This document shows positions 11,940 to 24,717 of a stretch of DNA of 64,000 nucleotides, piece by piece; within the stretch, counting starts at the first letter, position 1, and the number at the start of each line of letters is the position of its first letter. The DNA lies in the NCBI GenBank assembly GCA_037975125.1, contig CM075862.1, positions 61,666,779-61,730,778 on the forward strand, given 5' to 3'. Source of the DNA: Latrodectus hesperus. Its lineage: Eukaryota; Arthropoda; Arachnida; Araneae; Theridiidae. Under the pieces are notes generated by a model. It searched no databases. It was not told the origin of the DNA and worked only from the letters and a program-made list of their open reading frames with translations. Both the position numbers and the translations under genes were made by a program.

Positions 11940-12329
11940 GATCCTCCACTTCGAATGATTTGGTCCTATTTCTAGGCTACCGTGAGCCTAACTAGGTCAT
12001 AAGTATATAAATACAAAGATTAAGAATAACATCCTCCACTTCGAATGATATGGTCCTACTTCTAGACTACCATGAGCCTGACTAGGTTATAGGTATATAA
12101 ATACAAAGATTAAGAGTAACAGATTTGATATCCTCTACTTCGAATGATATGGTCCTACTTCTAGGCTACTATGAGCCTTACTAAGTCATAGGTGTATAAA
12201 CACAAAAAAAATAATAACAGATTTGACATCCTTCACTTCGAATGATATGGTCCTACTTCTAGGCTACCATGAGCCTTATTAGGTCATAGGTATATAAATA
12301 CAAAGATAAAGAGTAACAGATTTGATATG
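11940..12329. repeat. Tandem repeat, four units of about 90-99 bp
   Basis: The motif CACTTCGAATGAT (CTACTTCGAATGAT in unit 3) recurs near 11947, 12037, 12136 and 12235. Each unit continues with GGTCCTA, a TAGGCTACxxTGAGCC segment and a TATAAATACAAAG-like end. The first spacing is 90 bp; the others are 99 and 98 bp because an AGATTTGAT segment is present. Each unit contains a short inverted repeat (TAGGCTACCATGAGCCTTA). It could be the edge of a larger satellite or an element's internal array. Confidence 0.85.
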
Positions 12330-14685
12330 ACATCAATTTATAGAAATTCAAAGAGAAAATCTATTTTAATGCATCTAGAAAATCCTAACTAGAAATGTTA
12401 TGTAAGATGTCTTAAAGCACAGGACTTTGAATTAAAAAAAATCATTTTTTAGCTTTTATAAAAAAATGTTACTTCATAGCAATCACATTTTCAGTAAATT
12501 TAAGAAAAAATTTACCTAAAGATGGACATAAAAATGTTACAAGCAGCATTAAAAAATTATTCAATGTTGAGGAAATATTTTCCTCTTAAAATAAAGTCAA
12601 AGGGCATAAATGTTATGTTTACTTCAGTTATAATAGCAGATAGTGAAAGTTCGCAGACCTGACAGAGTTAAACCTTTAAAAAAGTGTTCTGAGTTTAATT
12701 TGCAGTACGTGATTCGATTATTGCTGATAAAAAGTAATTCTGCATTTGAAATTTGAAATTGAATCAAGCAAACTCCATTATACTTTGCATATATAGGATG
12801 GTTATTCAGTATGTAATATCAGTTTCCAAATTCAATAATTATCCCAAAACTTGAAGTATGAAATCTGGTTTCACTACAATATGGTTTAAAACCAGTTGTT
12901 ATTTCTTATTGTTTCAAAACCAGTTTCATTGGAACTAAGTTCAATTTAGAAGGAATGCAAACACAGCTACTGAGAACTGTTTTTAATGTCTATGGACAAT
13001 ATCTTTAAAGATTCACTTTAAGCTATTTAATACAGCATTCAGATAAACGCCTAAATAGATTTAGTGATTATTTAGAAAAATGATTGACATATATTCCCTT
13101 TATCCCCTAATATATTTTCTATACAAAGTTATTTAGTTTTTACGATCCATTTACATAATTATAAAAAATGATTAATTTATCTCACAATTTAAATATCAAT
13201 GAATACAAATTTCATTAAAGACCACATCTCCGAAATGGTAATAAGTTAAAACGTCCTTGTATTATTTACTATTAAAATAAAGACAAACATGTTAACAATC
13301 CGAGCTAATTTTACAGTTCAAAATAAACAAATAAGTTATTATGACTATAATATTATACTTTAACTATTAAACAGGTGAGAAACTTCCCATAATTTTTTTC
13401 TTTGAAATAGCTAAAATAAAAATTTTCATTTTAACTATTAGATGTTAATAGGGAAATTTAAATTTACAGAATATATGTGTGACATTTGATAATTTCATTT
13501 TTATTAATCAATTTTCATTACTGTTAGTTAAAACTATGTATTATTGTTAAATAATTTAGACTTTAAGACGAATTCGTGGATGCTCAGTTCATCAACTCAA
13601 GATATCAATTCCCAGTGAAGTGGTTTTGAATGTAATTTGAATAAAGTGTTTTTGTGGAAGATAATTAAAAATTTAAACATTGCTGTTTAAAGTTATGAAT
13701 TATCTTCTATCAAAAAGATAAAATTTAATTTTTCCGACGAATTAGCAAATTTATTTTTTTCTTTACTAACCAATTTATTTATTTAGTACAGAGACAAAAA
13801 ATCCCACCCATTTAATTTTTTATAAATTAATAACAAAAATACTTTCAAAACAGTTTTTCAATTAGTATGATTTAAATTAAAACTATACTTTTTCGATTTA
13901 ATTATCGTAATTTCATGGTGAATAATGGATATTTTTAATATTAAGATGCACTTTTGTATGCAATTTAGCTAAATATGAAAATATCAAAGAATTAGTATTT
14001 TTCAAATTAATTTTTAAATGAAAGTGAAATATTTTATTCGTTGCCCTCTGTAAATAAGAGAAATAAAACTAAGTATAAGAGCTGGAAAAAAACAGCAAAA
14101 AGTAGAAGTCAGTATTTTTATTTAGTACTTAAGCCCCACTCTATCATTTTTAGATTATAAAAAGATCAACGCTGAATTACTTTTTAGCTTAGCACGTCTT
14201 TTTATTTTCAAATCTTCGGAAATATATATCATTATTAAGGTTTCGTTTTTTATTAGTAATTGATTTATTCATTTTAAGATAATTTTTCTAACTATCCACG
14301 TCATAATACATGCACATGCAAGCCATTCTAGAATTATAAATCTAACTAAACAAGTGAATAAAGAATGAATGAACACATGCATCCACAATTTCAAATACAC
14401 TGTATATATATATATATAAGTTTTCTTATATGCATGAAATACTATGTCTGGAATTTTCGGTGTACTTCACTGGAAGAGTGGAAAGTAAAAGAGAAATCTT
14501 GGAAAACATATTGAAAATTTTATCAAGGTGCTATTGAAATATTGTAGTAAATAATATATCAAAGCATTAAATACAAATATAAAAGTATTAAATATAAATA
14601 TATAAGGATAATATCAAAGCTTGCATATCAAAATTTCTATTTACTTAAAATGTAGGTAAACATAGCAAAAGAAGTTTTGCAAAAT
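12330..14685. other. Gene-free AT-rich stretch
   Basis: It is very AT-rich with a short (TA)n at about 14405-14419. I see no recognisable coding region or transposon. Confidence 0.55.
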
Positions 14686-14941
14686 AGAACAGTAGACGAA
14701 AATAAACTAAAAGAAAATTGAGTGAAAGAGAGTGAAGAGCCGATGGTAATGTTTAAAATGGAAACAACTACAGCCAAAAAGAGCCTAGAGTCATTCGACA
14801 TCTGATTTATGTATAAATTTAGAACAGTAGACGAAAATAAACTAAAAGAAAATTGAGTGAAAGAGAGTGAAGAGCCGATGGTAATGTTTAAAATGGAAAC
14901 AACTATAGCCAAAAAGAGCCTAGAGTTCATTCAACATCTGC
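14686..14941. repeat. Direct tandem duplication, period 135 bp
   Basis: Two nearly identical copies start at AGAACAGTAGACGAA (14686 and 14821) and run about 120 bases each. They differ by a few substitutions and one indel. The duplication makes a 97-codon minus-strand frame look repeated (LAxVVSILNITIGSSLSFTQ twice), but that frame has no independent support as a gene. Confidence 0.85.
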
Positions 14942-17190
14942 ATTTTATAGTTTAAATAATCATTGTGACTAAGATCACTTTCACAAGCAGAATTCCGGAA
15001 CCACAGTAATTCTGCGTGAAGCCGTTTGTCACCAATGTTAATGTCAAATTTGAACAACAGCGGTCCATAACTACAAAATTTTGTGGATTGTAAAGTAGAA
15101 GCCAGCTAGACGAATCATCCTTCATATATTTCTATAACAAGAGGATTGTATTTTTGAGTACACCTGCATAAAATGAATGACCATGATTGTCTCCTTCCAA
15201 ATGTCAAACATAACTGTAGATTTGTCATTGTATGGAGCAAGAGTCTCTGAGAAATATAGCTGACAAGATTAACCTTATCATGCAAACTTTATTTTCTGTT
15301 GAATAATACTAGGTAACCACTATTTTCTATTTTATTGTTCAATCCAGAATCATTAGAACTTTTTCATTGGCCCTTTACTCCTAACTTTCATAATATCACT
15401 ATTCCTAATCGTACAATATTCCTCTAAGAAATTTTCAGCTCTTATATGACTCGATTCCAAAAGAAAATTAAACAGTATTACATGCAAAAGCGGTCTTATG
15501 CCATATCAAAATAGGATTTCTTATAAATATAGGATGTTTAAAATATTTTTATTACTACCTGTGTATATTATTCTTATAACAGTAAATTTTTTATGAATAA
15601 CATTTAATTTCATTCGAATTGCTTTTATGTTTCTGAATCGAAAAATATTGTAAGTTATGTAAGTTTTTATTTATTGATTTTGATCAGTTAGTAATCGAAT
15701 AACTAATTTTAAGTTTAAAAATGCATTTTCGTAAAAAGTATGAGATCTTATTTTTTATATGGTTTCGATTTCTCTACGATGATACTCATCAAAACATTCG
15801 AGGATCATTATAAAATATTAAAATATTTACCCTTACACTAACTAATTCAACTAATGATATTTTACAATAAAGTTTTCTCTTCATTAAATACGTAATCTGG
15901 AAATAGCCTTAGTTTCTCTATGGTATAATTAACATTTACGTATATCCGCTTGAGACATGTTAAACATTTCAACTATACTTTCCTCATATTATAAGAAACA
16001 AAAGAATGAAATACTTTTGTTGAATACATTATAATACATGTGAAAAAGTTGCATTTTTCTATACTGTATATATAATTATAAATGTTCAAAAAAATCGGCT
16101 TAGAATAAACCACAAAAAAATATTTGTCACTTATTAGTCTACTAATTCTCTCAAGGTTATAGCTATTATATTTTAAGATTAATCAATAAATAAAATTTTT
16201 AAGTTTCATTGCATTTTTCTATTAACTTGAGCTCGTCTCATCAATGAAAATAGAAACTGTTTATTTTTGCCGTGAAGAAGATTTGTAAATTTTACCTGTC
16301 ATATTCTGTCAGTTAAATGTCACTACATTTTCCAAAATTAGCACTAATTTTTTCACTTCTAAATGATTCTTTTATTCACTCAAAAACATCATATGAAGTC
16401 ATTTCTTCAAAAAAAAAAAAAAAAAAAAACATTGTTTTTAACTATAGTTTTTAACTATAGCCATTGTTTTTAACTATAGTCTTAACATACTTAAAACATT
16501 ATGGTATGTATTTCAATTAATATTTATTATAGGATTATTGGCAACGTGTAACATATAACATATCTAAAAGCTGTTATAATAATTTGGAAAATTCAGTATC
16601 TCACCTTCAGTGAAATATTTTAGGGAAAATCTGATCGCATTTTAGGGAAAGTCTGATCGTATTTTCACATCCCAAGGGAGGAAACTCCCTAATATCCTCT
16701 CAAACAGATGCGCAAGAGCCGAAAGCTAAGCCGCAACCCCGCTATGCAGCAGTGCCTGAAGCTGATAGTCCTCTTAGAAATGAATCTTTCATCTCCGAAC
16801 GGTCTTAAAACTAGATCACAGCCCAATATTGGACGTTGAACTAGATCAAAATGAGCTTCAATTAGTCATATTTACTGCAATATTTACTGTCATGTCCAAA
16901 TAAAAACTCATCATCACTTTAATCAGATAGAAATCTAAAATTTCTGTAAGATTCCTTTATAAATTTTACGAATATCATCTACTGCCAGTTAGTCTATCTG
17001 ATAAAAAGAGTTTATAGCAATATTTTAACCCCTTTCGAACCATCACTTTAGTTTGTACCATTCACAGCCTTGCAGCTTTTTGCTTATTTGTAAAAAATGA
17101 TTTGCTTATCCATTGTTAAAATGTTACATGTTAATTGCCACTTTATAACAGGACAAATTTAAAAATAAATATGTTTATTATATATTTTAT
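14942..17190. other. Gene-free stretch with poly(A) and a short tandem repeat
   Basis: A run of 21 A lies at 16409-16429. It is followed by three TTTTTAACTATAG units (about 16434-16481). A slightly GC-richer patch at 16660-16830 has no readable protein. No gene was recognised. Confidence 0.5.
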
Positions 17191-17192
17191 TT

Positions 17193-17500
17193 AGCGCTGA
17201 CCGATGGCTGAGTGGTTAGCGCTCCTGACTCTTGAGCTCTTGGTCCTGGATTCGAATCCCGGTTCGGGTATGGATGTTACTTTCTTTCTATGTTCTCTCT
17301 GTGTTTCTCTGTTCTTTATTCTGTGATGATGTATGAATGTTGCCCACCCTATAAACGGGTTTGTGTTGGTATGGCGCGGGCCGCTACTCGCCTCCGTGAC
17401 TTGGTTCACAGGTGTCCGCTCGGTAACGACAAATGAGTAGCAGTTTCTGGCCTTGTTGTGGCATAGGGATCGTCACCCAAGTGCTAGCCGTTGGAAAAAT
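17193..17500 (+). repeat. tRNA-derived SINE
   Basis: The head has a good RNA polymerase III A box, TGGCTGAGTGG (17205-17215), and a B box with GATTCGAATCC (17249-17259), spaced as in a tRNA. A GC-richer body of about 200 bases follows and ends near 17500. The head does not fold into a clean cloverleaf with a matching acceptor stem, so I call a tRNA-derived SINE rather than a tRNA gene. The minus-strand open frame over it is a shadow. Confidence 0.65.
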
Positions 17501-17564
17501 ATATGTTATTTAGCATTAAAATGGTAGTAATTATCGTTAGAGATAATTTAAACCCTTTGACACA

Positions 17565-17821
17565 TGACAACCCACGTGTGCCAAGGCCTACAAGTGCCCA
17601 ACTCTGTTTCCTTGACCGAGAGGACCTGGGGTGCAAACCATATGTCCCGGTTAGTTGGTCAGCCTAACGCGACACCTCCAATTTTTAGTTCCCATACATG
17701 TTTGATATTAGTTTATCGACCCACTGAAAGGATGAAAGGCTGAGTCGAACATACCTAGCCCGTGGATCGAACCTCGAACATGTGCCTTGGCAGCGTGAAA
17801 CGCTACCACAAAGCCAACGGG
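17565..17821 (-). repeat. tRNA-derived SINE, second family
   Basis: On the minus strand the head reads CCCGTTGGCTTTGTGGTAGC (A-box region at 17806-17816), with a B box GGTTCGATCC (17764-17773). A body of about 190 bases follows with no similarity to the SINE at 17193. The two SINEs lie tail to tail within 630 bases. The A box departs from consensus at one key A, so the copy is probably old. Confidence 0.6.
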
Positions 17822-17829
17822 ATTCCATT

Positions 17830-18966
17830 AGGGATAATTTAGAGGGCAAAATATAAGAAATTTTCTTTAAAATAAATAAAATTTTTAAATTTTTTATTAC
17901 AAATATTCTAATTTAGTTAGGTTTAGCTGACTTTATCTTCCACGTTCATTGTTTTTAATTCAATTATATATGATATTATTATTATTTAATTTGAATAATT
18001 TCTGTTTAATAATTCGAACAATTCGTTGACTCAGTTTTCATTTTTACTGAAATTGAATTAAATTTTCTTTGTCATTCGCTAAATTCTTTTCTTTTCTAAA
18101 CCACTGAAAATATAAAACTTAGAAAATCATTCAAAAATTTGTGTACTGCAAAATATTTTGCTAATAACATTATAAAAAATTCTTTGAACGAGTGAGTTAT
18201 AAATTTCATGACATTTGCAAGGAATTGAATTTCCTATTTACTGAAAAATAAATTTAAATAAAATAAATTTAATAATAGTTATGTTTACATAATAAAATTT
18301 ATTTCTTTAGAATAAAATTTTCAAATTAATATTAAAATTCCAATAAAAAGAAAAAATTAACATAATAATATAATATACCGTTTACATAAAATAAAATTCA
18401 TCTCTTTAAAATAAAATTTTCTAATTAATATTAAATTCTAATGAAGAGAAATATTAATACTAATGTCGTATATATCATTTTTACAATTGATGAATAAAAT
18501 CGTGGATATTTTAGTTTTTTTAGAACCTAGAAATTTCTGAATCCATAAATTTTTATGGATTCAGAAATTTTAAAATTTGATTTGCACAAAATTCTTATAA
18601 TCTTAAGGAAAAGATTGAACTGTCAGTTTTCATGATATATAAATTAATTTTTCAATATTGCAATTTCATATACAGATAAAAAATATAGGTACGGGGGACC
18701 TAGCTGGTGTATGCAGATAAAATTTTACTAAACGCTTTATAGGTCCCATAGAACAGTATAAAAATTAAAATTCTTATTCAGTGTTTATTTGACATTTTCC
18801 AATCGAAAATCAAAACTGAAGATAATTTATTTAATGAAAAAGTTGACAATGGAAATATATGTCGAAGGCTAATATTTGCATTAGAATAAACAGATGCGTA
18901 TGTCGACAGTATATTTGAAAATCATGCATATACATAAATATGCGCTTGTGTATATATATATATATA
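17830..18966. other. Gene-free AT-rich stretch
   Basis: No gene was recognised. It contains a perfect hairpin (listed separately) and a short (TA)n at 18953-18966, which served as the mariner target. Confidence 0.55.
18531..18570. repeat. Perfect 19-bp inverted repeat, 2-base loop
   Basis: The arms at 18531-18549 and 18552-18570 are perfectly complementary, with TT between them. Such tight palindromes often come from template switching during replication. No transposon hallmark is present. Confidence 0.85.
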
Positions 18967-20229
18967 CGAGAGTTACTCTGAAATTTTTGAGATACGCGCA
19001 GACGAGAATTTACAAAATAAAAATAACGGTTTAATTTTAAAGTACAAAGCATTTTAACACAGAAGACAATTTTTTACTGACTTACTTCAACTTGCTTAGC
19101 GTGGAATAAATTTTAAACAGAAGAGAAAATGGAGTTGACGCGAGTACATTTTCGCGCTATGATTTTCTACGATTTCAAAGCAGGATTAAATCAAGAAGAA
19201 TGCGTTCAACGGTTGCAATTAGCATTTGGTGATGAATCTCCAGCTCGTGCTACTGTATTCAGATGGTTTAGAGAATTTAGAAGAGGTCGCAATTTTCTTC
19301 AGGATGAAGAACACACAGGAAGGCCGCCGTCGGCAGTAATCCCGGATAATGTGTCTGCCATGCGAAAAATTTTAATGGATGATAATCGCTGTACCTATCA
19401 AATGATACAGAAGGAACTTAACATTGCATCCGCAGCCATACACAAAATCATTCATAAAGAATTACATATGAAAAAAGTAGTTTGCCGTTGGGTTCCCCAT
19501 AATCTAACTGATCATCAAAAAGAGGAGCGTGTCAGAATCAGTAAAGAAACTCTTAATATGCTGAATGATGCTGGCCACCGCATCATTTCTAACATTGTAA
19601 CAGGTGATGAAACGTACATGCCGTTTTTTGACATTCTAACACGTCAAGAAAGCAAAGTATGGGTCTTTGAAGATGATCCCATTCCGACAATGGTGAAAAA
19701 ACAACGTGCACTGAAAAAAGTGATGTATGCCGTTTTCTTCAGAAGTACGGGATTGGTCAAAGCCATCAAATTGGAAGGACAGAAGACAGTAACAGCAAAC
19801 TGGTATACCACTAAATGTCTTCCAGAAATTCTACAAGAACTGAATGTTAGGGGACTAATGCTTCACCATGACAATACATCTTCACATACAGCTGGATTAA
19901 CAGTTGAGTTTCTTAAACAAAAAGAAATTAAAGTGATCAACATCCGCCGTATTCACCTGATCTAGCTATGTGCGACTTTTGGTTATTCTTTAATCTAAAA
20001 AAGAATTTACTTGGACGTCGTTTTCATCCAGAAGAAGATATTGATGTGGCTATAAATGCATTTTTTTCGTCTATTCGAAGAAATGAATGGCTTGAGGCAT
20101 TTAATCTGTGGAAAATTCGTCTACAAAAGTGCATTGATGCTGGAGGAGACTACTTTGAACACACCTAAAATTTTGTAAATATAACTTTAAAAACCTAGTT
20201 GTATCTGAAAAATTTCAGAGTGACCCTCG
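18967..20229 (+). mobile_element. mariner transposon, complete ends
   Basis: Terminal inverted repeats of about 29 bp (18967-18995 and 20201-20229) begin CGAG(A/G)GT(T/C)ACTCTG. They are flanked by TA on both sides, the standard mariner target duplication. The length of 1263 bp is normal for mariner. It contains one transposase gene in the same orientation, broken by a frameshift. It inserted into a TA tract that continues on the right as (TA)n(TG)n. Confidence 0.92.
19129..20168 (+). pseudogene. mariner transposase, frameshifted
   Basis: The protein begins with the paired helix-turn-helix DNA-binding region (FRAMIFYDFKAGLNQEEC, ATVFRWFREFRRGR, EHTGRPPSAV). The DDD catalytic domain follows: the first Asp in VTGDETY and the second in LHHDNTSSHTA. 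A one-base shift just before 19965 ends the frame there. The third Asp, in MCDFWLF, and the rest of the C-terminus continue in another frame from about 19942 to 20168. The total length, about 345 codons, matches mariner transposases. All three catalytic Asp codons exist in the DNA, but no single frame contains them all. The ATG at 19129 fits the family start. Confidence 0.9.

Positions 20230-20305
<76 letters not shown>
20230..20305. repeat. (TA)n(TG)n microsatellite
   Basis: A TA run directly abuts the right mariner end and is followed by a TG run to about 20304. Confidence 0.95.
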
Positions 20306-20308
<3 letters not shown>

Positions 20309-21400
20309 AAATGTGTGAGAGAGTGAAAGTAAGTGCAATTGTGCATGTATGCGTAAAAATAATTAGATATATTGTTATTTAAAAGTTGGAAAGTTAAATA
20401 TTTTAAAATCTACTCAGAATAATTTGGAAAATGTACTAAATTAAAAGAATTACTAAACGTCAGTGATTACGATAAATAATTTAATAATGTGAAAAAGCCT
20501 TAAAATGTAAAGTTAATTAACCACATGAAATATGTGTTTTGATCATTTACTCAGTATAATACCAATAACAAGCTAGTTACTAGTATTTACTAGGAGGATC
20601 CGTAAATAATAAAATACTTTGTTATGTGTAATACTCTCTTTTGTCTGAGAAATACTTAACTTATAAAGATTATATGATAAAAAATAATAATCACGTAAAA
20701 TATTTACGGAATAACAATGAGCAACGTAGTTAGAATATTTTGTATTGAGAAATTAGTTGATAAAATGTCTTAAAATAATTTGTGAATAAAAAATTAAAAT
20801 ATCATATTTATATGTATAGAAGTGAACAATTTTAGATTCCTATGGAAAATGTGAAATTTTATGCTAAGAAATTCACAAATTATTCTATTCAGTATCTTTA
20901 TTGCGAATAACTTTCCAATCTAACTTGTTCATATGAAAACGAAATCATAATCAACAAGGTTATCCATTTCCTATCGCCAAAGCTTAAATGTTAAATATAG
21001 TTGAACATTAACCTTAAATTGCGGTAAGAGCAACAGAGTTCAGCATACTAAAAGAATTATTGATGCATTACTTCATAAAGATAGCTGGGAGAAATGTGAG
21101 CGCTAACATTTACGCTTAAATGAATTGAATATCAGACTTCCTCTATAACTCGTTTCTATTTATTGAATATATTTATCTTGTAAAGATCGCAAACTGACTG
21201 TTACGCTTCCCAGATAATCACTGACCGAAATTAAATACGTAGCAACCAATTCATTTTCAAAATTTTGTGAAACATTCTTTGATGTTAAATATGTTACTGT
21301 TTGTAAATGTTAATTGTTAGAATTTATATTTCTAAAAATCTCATAATATGCATACTTACCTATAAATATGTCTAGCTTAAAACTTCTGGTAGCAATTTTG
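20306..21400. other. Gene-free AT-rich stretch
   Basis: I see no coding region, repeat or RNA gene that I can support. Confidence 0.55.
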
Positions 21401-21404
21401 AAAG

Positions 21405-21530
21405 GGAATATGGCTCAAGGGCTGTGGTAACTTGGAACAGAGGAGAAAGCGTCGCTGTCTTACTCGGAAGGCAGTATGTTCGATACTGGATCATCGAGCT
21501 GAATGGACTTATCCAAGGTAAAAGTTCTTT
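21405..21530 (+). repeat. Possible degenerate tRNA-derived SINE
   Basis: TGGCTCAAGGG near 21410 fits the pol III A-box pattern and TGTTCGATAC near 21478 fits the B box, in a GC-richer island. The spacing is slightly long and there is no clear body or tail, so this is tentative. Confidence 0.3.
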
Positions 21531-22410
21531 TTAAAATCTAGTGTATCATTAAATGTGCTGTGTTATGTAGAAGAGAGAATAGGCATGCCTCGTGCTGGCA
21601 GAATTATTTAAGCATGATTCAAATTTCTAGAGAGTTGTCTATTTTTTAATGGTTTCGTTCGACAAAAAAGGTGGCCAGAAATGTATCACAATATCCTACC
21701 TAATCTAAATTATCTACGATGTTTTTGAAACATTTCTTTAAGGCATTTTAATATTAAAAACATGGCAATCATAATTATTACCGAAATTAAAATTTTTATA
21801 ATGATTATTTTATTATCACTACGATTTTCCTTATTTTTATGTGTTAAAAATGTTTTCTTATATGAAACTCATACAAAAACTTTAACTTCAAAAAAAGCAA
21901 TATTTTTATTCAAAGGAGAATTTTATTATCCATTTCATATACTTACAAATTGAGTATTTTTCAATGAGTAATATTTTTGAGAATATTTTTTTAATTATTT
22001 TTTTACATCTTTACAAATTACTATAAGAATAAAGTAATTTAATGGATAAAACTTTTGAAGAATAAAATGTAGCAAGCAGATACTGCAATGATTTGGAACT
22101 ACTTCGAAAATTTACATGTAAATATATGCAAATAAAAATTTAAGCAATCTAATTATTTACCTTGAGCTGAAACAACACAATGAGTTGTTACAGAAAATCC
22201 AAATTCAAATGATAAAAAATAGACTTGGACAATTATAAGCAGTATTGGAAGAAATAAACGACGTTAATTAAGAATCGAAAATCCAAATTGAAACAATAAC
22301 TTCACTCTTATACAGAAATTCGATCAGAAAGAATTTGCAACTAAAAACTTGGTATGATTTTGGTTAAAATCATGCATAAAATTAAGCTGTAATATGGTTG
22401 TACATTATAT
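21531..22410. other. Gene-free AT-rich stretch
   Basis: Nothing recognisable was found. The 62-codon frame at 21762 is low-complexity and hydrophobic and probably chance. Confidence 0.5.
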
Positions 22411-22499
22411 ATTATGAAGGAATTTTGTCATGTGACGAAATTAATTCTCCTGAGGATGGAATCGACATACTTTAGAAAAACTCTTCATCATCATCTTAT

Positions 22500-22905
22500 C
22501 TTCTCTATGTCTCATCTTAAGTATGACAGAGTTTCCCTTTATGCTGATGCGGCCATGGACGGGCAATGGATAACTCTACTTGATGGGAACAATAAAATCC
22601 CTGGCTCCTTACCACGAGCTGTTGGTGTCGCTTGTTTTCGGGTGACAACTGGACATGACTATCTACAAAGGCATCTGCATCGAATAGGTGTAATGGACTC
22701 TGCTCGTTGTCCATTGTGCAATCATGATGATATGGATGCTGCTCACCTCAAGAACTGCTTTGAAGTTTTAAAGTTTATGACTGACAACTCTTTTGAGGCT
22801 ACTAAAGGACTTTATTCTTGTTTTTATACTTGTTCATCGTTTTATTGGGCTGCTCGTCGATTAATGGCAGAGATGCCGAGGACGGGCGTAGGATAAAAAA
22901 ATGTT
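22500..22905 (+). mobile_element. 3' fragment of an I-like LINE
   Basis: The readable frame holds the last part of a LINE ORF2 after RNase H: AVGVACFRVTTGHDYLQRHL, then the Cys-His cluster CPLCNHDDMDAAHLKNC, then WAARRLMAEMPRTGVG and a stop at 22896. An A-rich tail follows. It is homologous to the 3' end of the LINE at 3718 (ending RPRAGVE) and closer to the fragment at 31155. The 5' end is ill-defined near 22500. It is a dead, 5'-truncated copy. Confidence 0.8.
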
Positions 22906-24717
22906 CTTTAGCCACTCTGTTGTAGATAATACTTGCAGTTATTTGAATTTTATGGTACAAGAAAAAATGGATGTTATAAAAGTTGATGCATCATAGTGAA
23001 ATAATATGCTAAGATTTTATATATTGGCTCTTATTCTATTCTATTATTCCCTCAAATTATCATTTAACATGGTAAATTTAAGTTGTGAAGACTTATTTTC
23101 AGCTCAACCAACAACTGCCTTACAAAATCCGTATCGATTAACCAACAAATATTCAAATAATGTTATATTTGTTTAAACATTTAAGAGATACATAAGAGTT
23201 GTGTTGAGTTGTATATCAGTTGCTTCTCAAATTTGTTATTTCTTCAGCTAAACAACAATTGCCAATTCGAAATTCCAATCTCTACTTTTGCCTTTTATTT
23301 TTCTGTCTGAGTAATTATTTTTTGTTAAATATTCCTAATTTAATAGAATTTTCATGAATCAATTTATTCACTATTTAACAACTTCCTTCTTCTCCTCACT
23401 CTTAGTAATTTTCATTTGTCTAATAGCATAATAATATATTCTTTTCCCTACAATTGTTATTTTTGTAATTGTTATAAAATAAATTTCTTGAAAAATATAA
23501 ATATCATGATATTGTAGGCTATATAGTCAAACTTCGGCTGCCAAGCTATTTTGGTAGTGACATCTATTGATGAAAAACGAAAACGCTAATAAGTACTTCT
23601 ACTTTCACTACTAATCGAGGATTTTTCCTTTGTACGAAAAACAAATTGTTTTGTTCTAAAAAGTAGAGATAGAAATAGGAATAAAATGTTATAATATGAA
23701 AATTGAGATTCTTGCTTTCGTTATTTAAATTTTATATATAAAAGAAAATAAAAAACAGCAACATCCTGATGACTTGAATGCTTCAAGGAATGTTTCTTCA
23801 AAATTTTGTTCAAAAACAATAAATTGCAGTTATTTTAATGTATTGCAATATATTTTGTACTCACTTTGAGTTCTCTGTTATAACCATCTTTGCATTTTCC
23901 TCATGGATTTTCATTAATTCATGTTTTTTAAGTCTCTGTTTCACACTGGTGGATAATAACTTTGGAAATTTCATTGCGATTGCTCTTCGAAATTACCATG
24001 CTTTTGTATAAGCATATGTTGTAAATTTTTTATGAAGTAATTAATCACGAGTTTTCACACAGTTTGCCTCAGAATCAACAACTTCTTTTCTACATTTAAC
24101 ATCCCTATTCTCTTTTTTTTTAACAGGAAAATACATATTTAACTTTTCATTTTCAAAAAATGAATTTGGTTTATTCTTTTTTGTTCTTAGAACAAGACAT
24201 TTCCTTCAGTCGACTAGTTTTCAAGTTTTGAATAAAAGGAATATAAATTTATCAAGTGGGAGGTTTTATTCATTTGATAACAAAAAAGAAACTGAAAATT
24301 CTTATCATCAATGAATTAGACACCGTTTAACTCATATTTTAACTTCAGAAGTTGTAAGATATTTATGTACTAATACAGTCTGTATTATTTTCCTTGTGAA
24401 ATTTTCATAGATATAGGGTCTTATTTATGTATTGCAAGAGAAACAAATTCGCAAAACTCTCAATATCTACTCCTATGGATGTACATGTAGAAAAAAGATC
24501 AACATCCATTTTCTTTGTTTAAAAGTGGGAGACGGATATCGCTGTCCACATTGCATGTCAATTAATATCAAAATTTAACTATTAATAGAATTACAGAAGC
24601 AACGTGTTTATTTAAGTGAAAACAATGAGGAATTAAATGACACCAAATATAGGATAAATAAGAGAAATTTTTAAGATAACCATAAAAATAACCACAGAAG
24701 TAATTTATTTAAATTTT
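22906..24717. other. Gene-free AT-rich stretch
   Basis: No supported gene, repeat or RNA was found. Confidence 0.5.

Noticed and set aside
17201..17275. Possible functional tRNA gene.
   Set aside because: The A and B boxes are good, but acceptor and anticodon stems do not pair properly, and a SINE-like body follows.
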